64,000 nucleotides of DNA from contig NZ_SWCN01000017.1 of the NCBI RefSeq assembly GCF_005116575.1, positions 62,001 through 126,000 on the forward strand, given 5' to 3'. Numbering within the stretch: position 1 is the stretch's first letter; each line of letters begins with the position of its first letter. Made by a program: the position numbers and the translations under genes. The notes beneath the pieces are model-generated. The model saw only the letters and a list, made by a program, of their open reading frames with translations. It was not told the DNA's origin and did not search any database. The DNA comes from Desulforhopalus sp. IMCC35007 (GTDB lineage Bacteria > Desulfobacterota > Desulfobulbia > Desulfobulbales > Desulfocapsaceae). Shown here piece by piece: positions 10,868 to 20,745 of this stretch.

Positions 10868-11010
10868 TCATTCATTGTAGGCTGACATCATTTCCTCCAG
10901 TAGTTCTTCCCGCTTCTCCCCAACTAACTCAGCAATGGATGAGAATCTTTTACCAATTTCAACATCCACTCTGAATATCGTCTTCTTTTGTTTCGCTTCA
11001 CTCTAGTTGT
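10868..11010 (-). pseudogene. Short frame encoding a possible CopG-like small protein, apparently frameshifted at its start
   Basis: On the minus strand about 44 codons (AKQKKTIFRVDVEIGKRF through LLEEMMSAYNE, then stop) look protein-like: a basic beta-strand start and an amphipathic helical end, similar in plan to small ribbon-helix-helix proteins. A GGGAGG site and GTG lie just upstream but in another frame, and the protein-like frame is closed by a TAG with no good start codon. A one-base deletion just after the start would explain this. It diverges from the helicase gene. Confidence 0.3.
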
Positions 11011-11125
11011 TTACCTCCCTAATTTTACTGTTATTTATCTCTCCAGTTATGGTATGTTTTGAGCAGGAAAATTATGAAGGTGTTAATATTCACTGAGCTT
11101 TGATCAGCACTTGGAAAAGGAATCA

Positions 11126-14065
11126 ATGTCCATCATCCCAATTAGCACCATATATAGACTCGTAACGCTCCGGTTGGGTTATGGTGCCGAAATAGCAGAT
11201 GAATGTGCGAAATTAATTTGGAAGGATCAATCCAGGAGTATAAATTACTCTCAAATTAAAACAAAACCTGAACGCATACCAGGGATGTTATGGGATAAAA
11301 TCGTCATCCACTCTGATAATGGAGAAAGGCTTGTTATATCCGGTATCAAGAAGAAATCGTCAGAATCCTCTCTACAGGTATTGACCCAACGAGTAGGCAG
11401 TTACCAAGTAGGTCTATTGAATCCAGCATATAAACAAATCAAGGGTTCCTACGACAGTTTTAAAAGTGCTTTCAGTTATCGTTACACGAGACATAGTAAG
11501 ATTGAGAGATGGAAGGCAGAGAACAAAGAGCTAACCGGACAATTGAATAATGATTTCGCTCTTCAGTTTATGCCAGAGGAAAAGCAGAAGATCATAGGCA
11601 AGTTCCTCTCTCTCTTCTCCCAAAGTCACCAGATAAGGGATAAGCAGAATCAGAAATTCATCGCGAAAGAGCTTTCCAGTTTTCAAGAGTATTTCGATAA
11701 AGTTGAGAACAATCCCCTGACAGAGAGACAGCGTTTGGCCTGTATAGTAAACGAAGATAACAACCTCGTCATTGCGGGTGCAGGGAGTGGTAAAACTTCC
11801 GTGATAATAGCAAAAGCAGGTTATCTCATTCAATCAGGTCTTGCCCAACCTCATGAAATCTTAATTCTCGCATATGGTCGAAAAGCCAGCAAAGAAACAG
11901 ATGAGAGAATCAAAGAAAAATTACCCAATGTGGAAGGAGTAACAACCAGCACATTCCATAAATTGGGACTAACTATTATAGGTGAAAGTACCGGAAAGAA
12001 ACCACGAGTAAGTAAACTGCAAGAAGATACAGCAGAATTCTACAAGATCATTAATAATTTCCTTACTGATTTAACCAAGAGTGACAAAGCCTACAACCAG
12101 AGAGTCATTGATTACTTCGTCACACATTTAATCCCTTATGAAAGTGAGTTCGACCATCAACAACAGGGCGACTATTTCGCTGCCCTACAAGAAGGTGATA
12201 TGCGCTCCCTGAAGTCCAGGATTGAGTGGGCAGAGAAACGCAGTGGTCGAAAATCGCTACAACAAGAGAAACTAAAAAGCTTTGAAGAGGTTGTCATTGC
12301 TGATTTTCTATTTGTCAATGGCATCAAATACATCTATGAACACCCTTACAAAATAGACACTGCAACTGCTGACAAGACACAGTATCAGCCAGATTTCTAT
12401 TTACCGGAATACGATATCTACATTGAGCATTTCGGTATTGGCAGAGATGGATCAACACCACCTTTTGTGAGTCAGTTTGAATATACACAAGGGATTGAGT
12501 GGAAGCGTGGTTTACACAATAAACATGAGACAATATTGGTTGAAACGTATAGCTATGAAATGAAAGAAGGTACTCTTACTGATCTTTTACATTCAAAGTT
12601 AGAGAAGCGTGGAGTGAAATTCAGTCCATTATCATTTCAAGAACTTCTGGAATTGTTGATCAGTATCGGAGAAGAAAAGAAAGCTGACCAATTCACCGAG
12701 CTAATCGTGACCTTTTTAGACCTCTTCAAGCAGTCTGGATACTCTTTTGATACAATAAGGGTCAATGCCAATCAACATCCAGACAGACCTCGTTGTCATG
12801 CATTTATAGACGTTTTTGAACCTATATATGCCGAATACACCAATGAACTGAATCGGTCTGGTACTGTTGATTTTAGTGACATGATTAGGAAGGCTACAGA
12901 CCTTGTCCAGAGTGGAAAATACAAACCTTCGTTTAAATACATTCTGGTAGATGAGTTCCAAGATATTTCGGCTATACGGGCTGATCTGGTGAAGTCGTTG
13001 GTGGACAAGGGAGATGATACCGTCCTCAGTTGTGTCGGGGATGATTGGCAGTCGATATACCGTTTTTCTGGTTCTGATATTAGTTACACTGGAAACTTTG
13101 AAGAGTATTTCGGGTACACCAAGAAAGTACCCCTGGATAAAACCTTCCGATACAATGATAAACTGAATGATTTTTCAACTACCTTTATCACTCAAAACCC
13201 TGCGCAGATCAAGAAGGACGTTACATCTCATACCAGTGTTCCAACCAATGCTGTGACACTCGTGGAATACTATGAAGATGTAGACAGGGCAATTCAACAT
13301 TGTGTAGATGACATACAAACCAAGCACCCTGAAAAAGCAACGATATACATTTTAGGTAGGTATTCATTCTCTAAACCTGCATTCCTCCAAAACATGGCAA
13401 AGCATTATCCAGAGTATACATTCAAGTTTGATACTGTGCATGGAAGTAAGGGTAAAGAGGCTGATTTTGTAATTGTGGTGGATGTTAATGATGCCCGTTA
13501 TGGTTTCCCCTCGAAGATTGCAAACGAACCCCTTCTTGATCTTGTTCTTCCGCAGTCAGAAACGCACGAGTACGCAGAGGAACGAAGGCTATTCTATGTT
13601 GCGATCACCAGAGCAAAGCATCATTCCTTCGTTCTATTCGATGTTGTTAAGCCTTCGGTGTTTATAGAAGAGATTCGTGACGAAAGGAATGGTAGCAAAT
13701 ATCATTTCAATCAGATCAGTACAGAGGGAGTAGCATCAGCACCACCGGATTTTGGAACATGCCCTTCGTGTGGTACTGGTAAAATGATGATGCGAGTAAT
13801 GCCCGATGGTAGATTTTTCTTTGGTTGTGGACATTATCCATTCTGTAGCTATACCCCTCGAACCTGTAATGCTTGTAACAAATACCCATTGATCAAAGAT
13901 GGAGGATACTATCGCTGTAAAAACCCTGAATGTGGGAATGTGGTTTCAGGGTGTAAGCAGTGTTCAGACGGTGTGATGGTGGAACGAAGAGGAAAGTTCG
14001 GGAAGTTCCTTGGTTGTTCGAATTACGGGAAGACGAAGTGTGGGTATACGGAGAAACCACTGTGA
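11126..14065 (+). CDS. Helicase IV-like UvrD/Rep helicase with PD-(D/E)XK-like insertion and C-terminal zinc fingers
   Basis: Superfamily 1 DNA helicase, 979 residues from the ATG at 11126 (AAGGA upstream; a TTG at 11111 is possible). Order: an N-terminal region (1-190), Walker A GAGSGKT (218-224), an inserted nuclease-like segment with PDF (D423) and YIEHFG (E434), motif II VDEFQD (D609), a late VAITRAKH motif, and topoisomerase-type C4 zinc ribbons from Cys879 to the end (CPSCG...CGHYPFC...C). This layout matches HelD-type helicases. It is coupled to the next gene by a GTGA overlap, so the two products probably act together on DNA. Location in an island with a restriction system suggests defence, which is inference. 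Confidence 0.85.
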   Translation: MSIIPISTIYRLVTLRLGYGAEIADECAKLIWKDQSRSINYSQIKTKPERIPGMLWDKIVIHSDNGERLVISGIKKKSSESSLQVLTQRVGSYQVGLLNPAYKQIKGSYDSFKSAFSYRYTRHSKIERWKAENKELTGQLNNDFALQFMPEEKQKIIGKFLSLFSQSHQIRDKQNQKFIAKELSSFQEYFDKVENNPLTERQRLACIVNEDNNLVIAGAGSGKTSVIIAKAGYLIQSGLAQPHEILILAYGRKASKETDERIKEKLPNVEGVTTSTFHKLGLTIIGESTGKKPRVSKLQEDTAEFYKIINNFLTDLTKSDKAYNQRVIDYFVTHLIPYESEFDHQQQGDYFAALQEGDMRSLKSRIEWAEKRSGRKSLQQEKLKSFEEVVIADFLFVNGIKYIYEHPYKIDTATADKTQYQPDFYLPEYDIYIEHFGIGRDGSTPPFVSQFEYTQGIEWKRGLHNKHETILVETYSYEMKEGTLTDLLHSKLEKRGVKFSPLSFQELLELLISIGEEKKADQFTELIVTFLDLFKQSGYSFDTIRVNANQHPDRPRCHAFIDVFEPIYAEYTNELNRSGTVDFSDMIRKATDLVQSGKYKPSFKYILVDEFQDISAIRADLVKSLVDKGDDTVLSCVGDDWQSIYRFSGSDISYTGNFEEYFGYTKKVPLDKTFRYNDKLNDFSTTFITQNPAQIKKDVTSHTSVPTNAVTLVEYYEDVDRAIQHCVDDIQTKHPEKATIYILGRYSFSKPAFLQNMAKHYPEYTFKFDTVHGSKGKEADFVIVVDVNDARYGFPSKIANEPLLDLVLPQSETHEYAEERRLFYVAITRAKHHSFVLFDVVKPSVFIEEIRDERNGSKYHFNQISTEGVASAPPDFGTCPSCGTGKMMMRVMPDGRFFFGCGHYPFCSYTPRTCNACNKYPLIKDGGYYRCKNPECGNVVSGCKQCSDGVMVERRGKFGKFLGCSNYGKTKCGYTEKPL

Positions 14066-15045
14066 ATATTAGCACCATTGACAAAGTATTAAGGGACAGC
14101 ATTGGTGAAATCATCAAATGTGCTTGCGTTAAGTTTAAACAGAACTCTGAGTATAAAGAAGACCGTTTAACAGATAATGAATCTGATATATGTTTACGTG
14201 ATCATATCAATGAGCTGCTGAGTGAAAAGTTTCAGAATGCTGGAATAGTATGGGGTAAAACTGCTAACCCACAGCAACCAGAAATATCTTTCCGTGATCT
14301 ATTGAAAGATAACTCTGAAAGCTATTTACCAAATAATTTGGGTGGAATAGATTTAATAATTTCTCCCAATAAACCTCTCATCAAGGGGCTTGCAACTCAG
14401 GAGTTTGAGGATGCTAACTTATTCTATTCAGGTGGGAACCTTTACTTAAAAGGTGAACATAGGGACATTTTCAACAGCAGTGTTATTTGTGTTGAAGTCA
14501 AGGTGCTGCATTACAAGAAACACTTCGGCTATGAAAGGTATTGTAACGAATCAGAATATTTTCTTACCGGAAAGCACTGGGAACCCAAAGAAAAGAATTT
14601 GAGGAAATATGCTTTTGATCCACACAATCCATCACACAAATGTTCCGGTCAGCTACTTTCAGATGTAGCAAGAGGCGCATATCTTTTGGGAAAACAAAAT
14701 GATATTGAAAGGCTCTATTTAGTAGGGGTGATTATTGGTGAAGGTGATGGTTCTGTAATTGATTTAGATGGGAATGAAGTACGTGATTCTTGTGCATGTA
14801 TCTCTGAACGGATTTATGATTTGATTAACTGCTTGAAAGAGGTCGATGATGACCACCAGGGATTAGGCTATATGCATTATGGCAAACTAAAAGCATACAC
14901 TCCGAGCCTGTCAATAGATTTAGACCAAAAGAAATTGGATATTGAAGTACATGTTCATCCTGTTGAAAGTTATGATAACAACACAGAAGAAGCGGTGTCC
15001 ATGTACCCGTACCACATTGTTTTAAGTAAAGTCATTACTACTTGA
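14062..15045 (+). CDS. Hypothetical protein, candidate PD-(D/E)XK nuclease partner of the helicase
   Basis: 327 residues from a GTG at 14062 that overlaps the helicase stop (GTGA), with GGAG 12 bases upstream. A longer frame from 13960 overlaps the helicase and is less likely. The spacing GGIDLIIS (D97) ... VICVEVKV (E145-V-K147) fits the D...ExK core of PD-(D/E)XK enzymes, with a preceding helix that could supply an acidic residue. No family name is recognised; the nuclease assignment is a motif-level inference. A convergent nuclease remnant starts at 15038. Confidence 0.6.
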   Translation: MNISTIDKVLRDSIGEIIKCACVKFKQNSEYKEDRLTDNESDICLRDHINELLSEKFQNAGIVWGKTANPQQPEISFRDLLKDNSESYLPNNLGGIDLIISPNKPLIKGLATQEFEDANLFYSGGNLYLKGEHRDIFNSSVICVEVKVLHYKKHFGYERYCNESEYFLTGKHWEPKEKNLRKYAFDPHNPSHKCSGQLLSDVARGAYLLGKQNDIERLYLVGVIIGEGDGSVIDLDGNEVRDSCACISERIYDLINCLKEVDDDHQGLGYMHYGKLKAYTPSLSIDLDQKKLDIEVHVHPVESYDNNTEEAVSMYPYHIVLSKVITT

Positions 15046-15632
15046 TACAGCTATTATAGAAACGATAACCAGCCCGTTTAGCATTCTGAGTAGAATCAAA
15101 AACAGCCGTACAATTCTTACAATTATAATGCTGACAACCAGAACTATGTAGAACATGACTTTTCACATTACCATAATATATACCTGCGCCACCTTGAACC
15201 GCAGCATTTTTTCCACCACTTCCGTTTCGTTTTTCTGCTCTCCATTCCCACGGTGATTGAGGGTTCTTGTCTCTCCATAAGCCCAACCTGGATTCTCGTG
15301 CCTGTTTTTCAAGGTCTAACCAATCGTCACAGAAGCTCCACTCACAGTATTTCCGGTAAACCCAACCATACCATTAGCAATGTGATCTGTTCGCTTAAAT
15401 TAAGGCCATTAATGTACACAAAACCAACTGTTCTACCATACCGATCAGTGGTTTCCTTTTCTATCCTATTGCCCGTATATTCCGTTACGATAGGAGCAAT
15501 GGTTTTGTGGAAGGCTTTCACAGGAAAATGAAACTCATCCAGAGAAGAGCATACAGATTCAGGAACTTTGAAAATTACAGGATGCGGGTTAAGGTCTTGT
15601 GCGGATATTGAAAAATAGAAAAGTTGCTCCAT
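15038..15632 (-). pseudogene. Degenerate copy of the secreted thermonuclease
   Basis: Two minus-strand fragments align with the intact gene at 9818. Bases 15632-15370 encode a TDRYGRTVGFVYINGLNLSE segment; bases 15370-15038 encode YRKYCEWSFCDDWLD...GLWRDKNP and the Cys/His tail KSHVLHSSGCQHYNCKNC. Around 15365-15390 the frame is broken: restoring NGYGWVYRKYC needs one added base plus a second indel. The N-terminal catalytic part (DGDT and the RIRLYGIDTPE block) is absent, so the gene is dead. It bounds the helicase module on the right. Confidence 0.75.
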
Positions 15633-15695
15633 TAGGTTACGACAAAAATCAGACTACCCTCCTTCTTTGGGGTAGACCCATTTTATTTCAAATAC

Positions 15696-15713
15696 GCCTA
15701 CCATTTGCCTACC
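15696..15713. repeat. Direct repeat pair between the nuclease remnant and the tRNA
   Basis: GCCTACC occurs twice (15696-15702 and 15707-15713) separated by ATTT, about 80 bases from the 3' end of the tRNA gene. Short spaced direct repeats beside a tRNA 3' end are typical of integrase arm-binding sites. No integrase gene is visible in the window, so this is only suggestive. Confidence 0.3.
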
Positions 15714-15723
15714 AGCAACCTAA

Positions 15724-15760
15724 AACAAAAAAAACCCGTCACGAATAATCGTAACGGGTT
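15724..15760 (-). terminator. Intrinsic terminator downstream of the tRNA
   Basis: Minus strand: AACCCGT-t-ACGA / TCGT-g-ACGGGTT stem (one internal mismatch) with a 4-base loop, followed directly by a run of eight Ts. It lies 36 bases after the tRNA 3' end and should end its transcript. Confidence 0.75.
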
Positions 15761-15795
15761 AATATGTAAAAGCCTGTAAAGGCTAAAGATAATCA

Positions 15796-15872
15796 TGGTG
15801 GCGATGCAGGGAATTGAACCCCGGACACTACGGATATGAGCCGTATGCTCTAACCATCTGAGCTACATCGCC
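15796..15872 (-). tRNA. tRNA with CAU anticodon (Met, or Ile2 if lysidine-modified)
   Basis: 77 bases including an encoded CCA. The acceptor stem GGCGATG pairs with CATCGCC. A D-arm GTAGCTCAGATGG, an anticodon stem TACGG/CCGTA around loop CTCATAT, and a T-arm GGGGTTCAATTCCC are all present. The first base pair G-C is matched, which argues against initiator tRNA. Elongator Met and tRNA-Ile2 cannot be separated by eye. Its 3' end faces the accessory island at 1-15790, the usual arrangement for island insertion. Confidence 0.93.
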
Positions 15873-15958
15873 ATTGAGATGAGGCGAAATTTTTACCGTA
15901 TTGAGAAGGCGCTGTCAATACTTTTTCACCGCTCTCATTAAATAAAATGCTACAACGT

Positions 15959-15988
15959 AAAAAGGCTTCCCATATGGGAAGCCTTTTT
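15959..15988 (-). terminator. Bidirectional intrinsic terminator after groEL
   Basis: AAAAAGGCTTCC-CATAT-GGGAAGCCTTTTT: a perfect 12-base-pair inverted repeat with A and T flanks on both sides. On the minus strand it follows the groEL stop by about 120 bases and should end the groESL transcript; it can also act from the other side. Confidence 0.8.
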
Positions 15989-16109
15989 CACAACATTAAT
16001 CCTTTCCCCAGCAATCTACAAATAAGCCGGGGTAAGTACCTTCAGGAAAATTGAATTCTTGCAAAAACAAAAATTTAATCTGTAAGGTACTTAAAGGATC
16101 TGACGAATC

Positions 16110-17813
<1,704 letters not shown>

Positions 17814-17834
17814 TTAATCAGTAACGTAGTAATC

Positions 17835-18125
17835 CTACTTCTCAATAATTCCAAGAATATCATCTTCACGCATGATCAGGTAATCTTCACCGTCTAACTT
17901 CACATCGGTGCCACCGTATTTGGAAAAAAGCACCTTGTCACCTGCGGCAACTTGTAAGGCAACTCTTTCACCTTTATCAGACAGTTTACCAGGACCAACC
18001 GCTACTACTTCGCCCTCAGCTGGCTTCTCTTTAGCGCTATCAGGAATGATAATACCGCCAGCAGTTTTCTCTTCTTCCTTAAGCCTTTTAACCAAAAGAC
18101 GATCATTCAATGGACGAATTTTCAT
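17835..18125 (-). CDS. groES: Co-chaperonin GroES (HSP10)
   Basis: 96-residue lid of the chaperonin, first gene of groESL. It shows [15 protein letters not shown], the mobile-loop region [19 protein letters not shown], and the typical [10 protein letters not shown] and DDILGIIE segments. A strong AGGAGGA ribosome site lies just before the ATG. Confidence 0.99.
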   Translation of the reverse strand: MKIRPLNDRLLVKRLKEEEKTAGGIIIPDSAKEKPAEGEVVAVGPGKLSDKGERVALQVAAGDKVLFSKYGGTDVKLDGEDYLIMREDDILGIIEK

Positions 18126-18199
18126 TACTTCCTCCTAACTACAATTAAATTTCAAAAAAAAAGGGCCCATCGATTTGTTTATGGATTCCCAACTTGCTC

Positions 18200-18218
18200 G
18201 TACCCAATCACTGGGTAC
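18200..18218. repeat. Inverted repeat in the groES leader
   Basis: GTACCC-AATCACT-GGGTAC, a perfect 6-base dyad between the predicted transcription start and groES. It is not a CIRCE element (TTAGCACTC-N9-GAGTGCTAA is absent). It may be a leader hairpin or an operator. Confidence 0.4.
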
Positions 18219-18236
18219 CTCTCAAACTGGGCAAAA

Positions 18237-18264
18237 ATATAGGGGCTGATTTTTAAAAATCAAG
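18237..18264 (-). promoter_or_regulatory. RpoH (sigma-32)-type promoter of groESL
   Basis: Minus strand: CTTGATT, 12 bases, CCCCTATAT. This is close to the heat-shock consensus CTTGAAA-N11-16-CCCCATNT. It predicts a start near 18230 and a leader of about 105 bases. Confidence 0.7.
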
Positions 18265-18297
18265 GGAGGAAAATAAAAAAAAAGAAGGAGGGGTAAC

Positions 18298-18326
18298 GCG
18301 GACCTGTCAACACACAACAGGCCCGC
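18298..18326 (-). terminator. Probable terminator after ilvE
   Basis: Minus strand: GCGGGCCTGT and ACAGGTCCGC form a 10-base stem with one mismatch. It is followed 13 bases later by a long T-rich tract rather than an immediate T run. It lies 25 bases after the ilvE stop. Confidence 0.45.
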
Positions 18327-18350
18327 TAATTATTTGTACTTACATGACTT

Positions 18351-19433
18351 TCACCCAACACGAACAACCCATTTAAAGGGGTCTTCCTGACGTCCCGCCT
18401 GAATTGCCTGCAACTCGGAAAAGAGCCGTGCGGACAGCTCTCCTGTCTTGCCACCATTTATAATATAGCTCTTTTGCTTATAGAAGAGTTCTCCTACCGG
18501 AGAAATTACCGCAGCAGTCCCTGAGCCAAATACTTCCTGCAACGTTCCGTTACTGTTTGCCGCTACAACCTCGTCAATAGTGATCTGGCGCTCCACAACC
18601 TCAACTCCCCAGCTCTTTGCAAGAGCAATGACGGAATTGCGGGTAAGACCACCCAGAATCGAGCCACCAAGAGGCGGGGTAATAAGTTCATCACCGATTT
18701 TAAAGAAGATGTTTGAGGTACCCACCTCTTCTATATATTTATGTTCGCAGGCATCCAGCCACAGCACCTGGGTGTAACCCGCTTTTTTAGCCATCTCTGA
18801 CATATATAGAGAAGCTGCATAGTTACCAGCGGTCTTCACATGGCCAACACCACCCTTTACCGACCTAACATATTCATCGCTTACATAAATTTTAGTGGGA
18901 TTGCATCCTTCCGCGTAATAAGCACCAACCGGTGACATAATTATGAAGAAGTAGTATTCATTTGCAGGACGCACACCCAGTACCGGTTCCACGGCAATCA
19001 TGGTCGGTCTGATATAAAGGCTTGATCCTTCACCCTCAGGCACCCAGTCTTTCTCAAGATAAACCAGAGCTTTGAGGGCTTTGACAACCTTCTCCACCGG
19101 AATTCTGGGCATGCACATCCGAAGAGCCGAGTTGTTCATGCGCTCAAAGTTGTCTGAGGGACGGAAAAGAAATAACTGATTATCCTCCCCCCGATATGCC
19201 TTCAGGCCTTCAAATATCGCCTGGCCGTAGTGGAAAACCATAGCCGCAGGATCAAGGTTAAAGCTCTGATAGGGACAGATTTTTGAATCATGCCAGCCCT
19301 CTTCGCGAGACCATTTCATAAAGTACATATGGTCAGTGAAATGAACTCCAAACCCAAGTTTATCTGCTGAGGGTTTTTCCTTCAGTTTTCCTGCTTCCAC
19401 TTTTTCCAGTGCAATTTCAAGGTTTTCCCACAT
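18351..19433 (-). CDS. ilvE: Branched-chain amino acid aminotransferase
   Basis: PLP-dependent class IV transaminase for the last step of Leu, Ile and Val synthesis (and the first of their breakdown), about 360 residues. It shows the BCAT-II layout: FGVHFTDHM, GQAIFEGLKAY, the PLP lysine in GHVKTAGNYA (near Lys200), EVGTSNIFF and GGLTRNSVI. I prefer the ATG at 19433, which has GAGGAG nine bases upstream; a TTG at 19478 would add 15 residues but lacks a ribosome site. It is a single gene with its own terminator. Confidence 0.95.
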   Translation of the reverse strand: MWENLEIALEKVEAGKLKEKPSADKLGFGVHFTDHMYFMKWSREEGWHDSKICPYQSFNLDPAAMVFHYGQAIFEGLKAYRGEDNQLFLFRPSDNFERMNNSALRMCMPRIPVEKVVKALKALVYLEKDWVPEGEGSSLYIRPTMIAVEPVLGVRPANEYYFFIIMSPVGAYYAEGCNPTKIYVSDEYVRSVKGGVGHVKTAGNYAASLYMSEMAKKAGYTQVLWLDACEHKYIEEVGTSNIFFKIGDELITPPLGGSILGGLTRNSVIALAKSWGVEVVERQITIDEVVAANSNGTLQEVFGSGTAAVISPVGELFYKQKSYIINGGKTGELSARLFSELQAIQAGRQEDPFKWVVRVG

Positions 19434-19629
19434 TCGTCCATTCTCCTCAACAACGCGTATTTCTCTTTGCTTAATCAATTCAAAGCTATATAGTTTTTAA
19501 CAGTTTTAAAAAAATCAAACTGCATTATAATCGTATGCGACACAGCAAAGTACCTCAGCTATAGGTTATTTTGCAACCCAAATTCATCCACAGCCTCAAC
19601 CAAGCCTAAATTAACATGAGCAGATACGT

Positions 19630-20706
19630 ATGACGAAACTACCTCATCAGCTCAACGAGCCCACAAAAGCACCAGAAGGCACCAAATATTTTCTGGTTGT
19701 TTTTATGATCTCCATCTTTTTTTTCGGGAAGATCCTTTGGCCTTTCTGGTCCATACTTGTGCTCGCTTTTTTACTGACGAATCTCTTCCGGCCGATATAT
19801 ATCTGGATCAGCCGAAAAACCCCGGATGTCCTTGCATCAGCATTGACCTGTATGCTCATCATTGCAATCGTCATCGTTCCCCTGGTTTTTTTCGTATTTT
19901 CACTGACAGACGAAGCACTGACCCTATACAGCTGGGGGCGTGACAGCCGGGTTGGCTTAAAACTCCAGACTTTTCTTCAGGAAAGTCCTCTGATTTTCAA
20001 GCTCCAGGAACAACTCCATCAGGTGGGTTTTACTTTTAACCCGTCCCAGGTGACAGAGACGTTTTCCTACCTTGTGAAAAAAGGCGGGCTTCTTCTGTAC
20101 AACCAGGCAAGCGGCTGGGCGGCCAATATCCTGCAATTTCTGTTTCTCTTTTTTATCATGATCCTGGTCATTTTTTTCCTGCTGATGGATCAGCCGAAAT
20201 TAATCGCCCACATGATCCGGCTCTCCCCCCTGCCTGAGAATGAAAACCATTTACTCATTGAAAAATTTCAGGAAATTGCCAATGCAATCCTTAAGGGAAA
20301 TGGGATTTGCGGGCTCATCCAGGGAATATTAGGCGGGGTAGTGTTCTCAGTACTAGGCCTGAACTCCCCACTTCTCTGGGGCAGTATAATGGCAATTCTT
20401 GCCTTTTTACCGATCTTTGGGATTGGCCTTGTGATGATTCCAACTGCCGGTTTTCTTTTTCTCAGCGGACGGCTCAGCGCGGGTATTTTTCTCTTTATTT
20501 TTTATATTCTGCTCTCTTTTTCCGTCGAATATATCGTCAAACCGAAAATGGTGGGAGAGCAGGTCGAAATGCCGACACTCCTTGTCTTCCTCTCTATTAT
20601 TGGTGGGCTGAGTGTTTATGGTGTACTCGGAATCATATACGGTCCACTCATTATAACCGCATTTTTAACCCTGTCTGACATCTATCTTGCCCGCTATGAC
20701 AGGTAA
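19630..20706 (+). CDS. AI-2E family transporter (PerM/YhhT type)
   Basis: 358-residue integral membrane protein with about seven to eight transmembrane segments: hydrophobic pairs at residues 22-50 and 58-80, a large soluble loop (about 90-160), then a C-terminal bundle. The later conserved part (LKGNGICGLIQGILGG, GSIMAILAFLPIFG, EYIVKPKMVGE, GVLGIIYGPL) identifies the AI-2E exporter superfamily. Members have been linked to autoinducer-2 export or Na+/H+ exchange, so the substrate is open. The gene stands alone. Confidence 0.88.
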   Translation: MTKLPHQLNEPTKAPEGTKYFLVVFMISIFFFGKILWPFWSILVLAFLLTNLFRPIYIWISRKTPDVLASALTCMLIIAIVIVPLVFFVFSLTDEALTLYSWGRDSRVGLKLQTFLQESPLIFKLQEQLHQVGFTFNPSQVTETFSYLVKKGGLLLYNQASGWAANILQFLFLFFIMILVIFFLLMDQPKLIAHMIRLSPLPENENHLLIEKFQEIANAILKGNGICGLIQGILGGVVFSVLGLNSPLLWGSIMAILAFLPIFGIGLVMIPTAGFLFLSGRLSAGIFLFIFYILLSFSVEYIVKPKMVGEQVEMPTLLVFLSIIGGLSVYGVLGIIYGPLIITAFLTLSDIYLARYDR

Positions 20707-20745
20707 CAGACCAAAATGAATAAAGGCCCAAGCCACCAAAAGATA

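Noticed and set aside
15370-15390. TGA in the nuclease remnant as a second selenocysteine site
   Set aside because: The homology continues in a different frame and needs two indels, so this is frameshift decay; no Cys/Sec position or hairpin is present.
18126-18350. CIRCE element upstream of groES
   Set aside because: The TTAGCACTC-N9-GAGTGCTAA pattern is absent; the dyad present is different.
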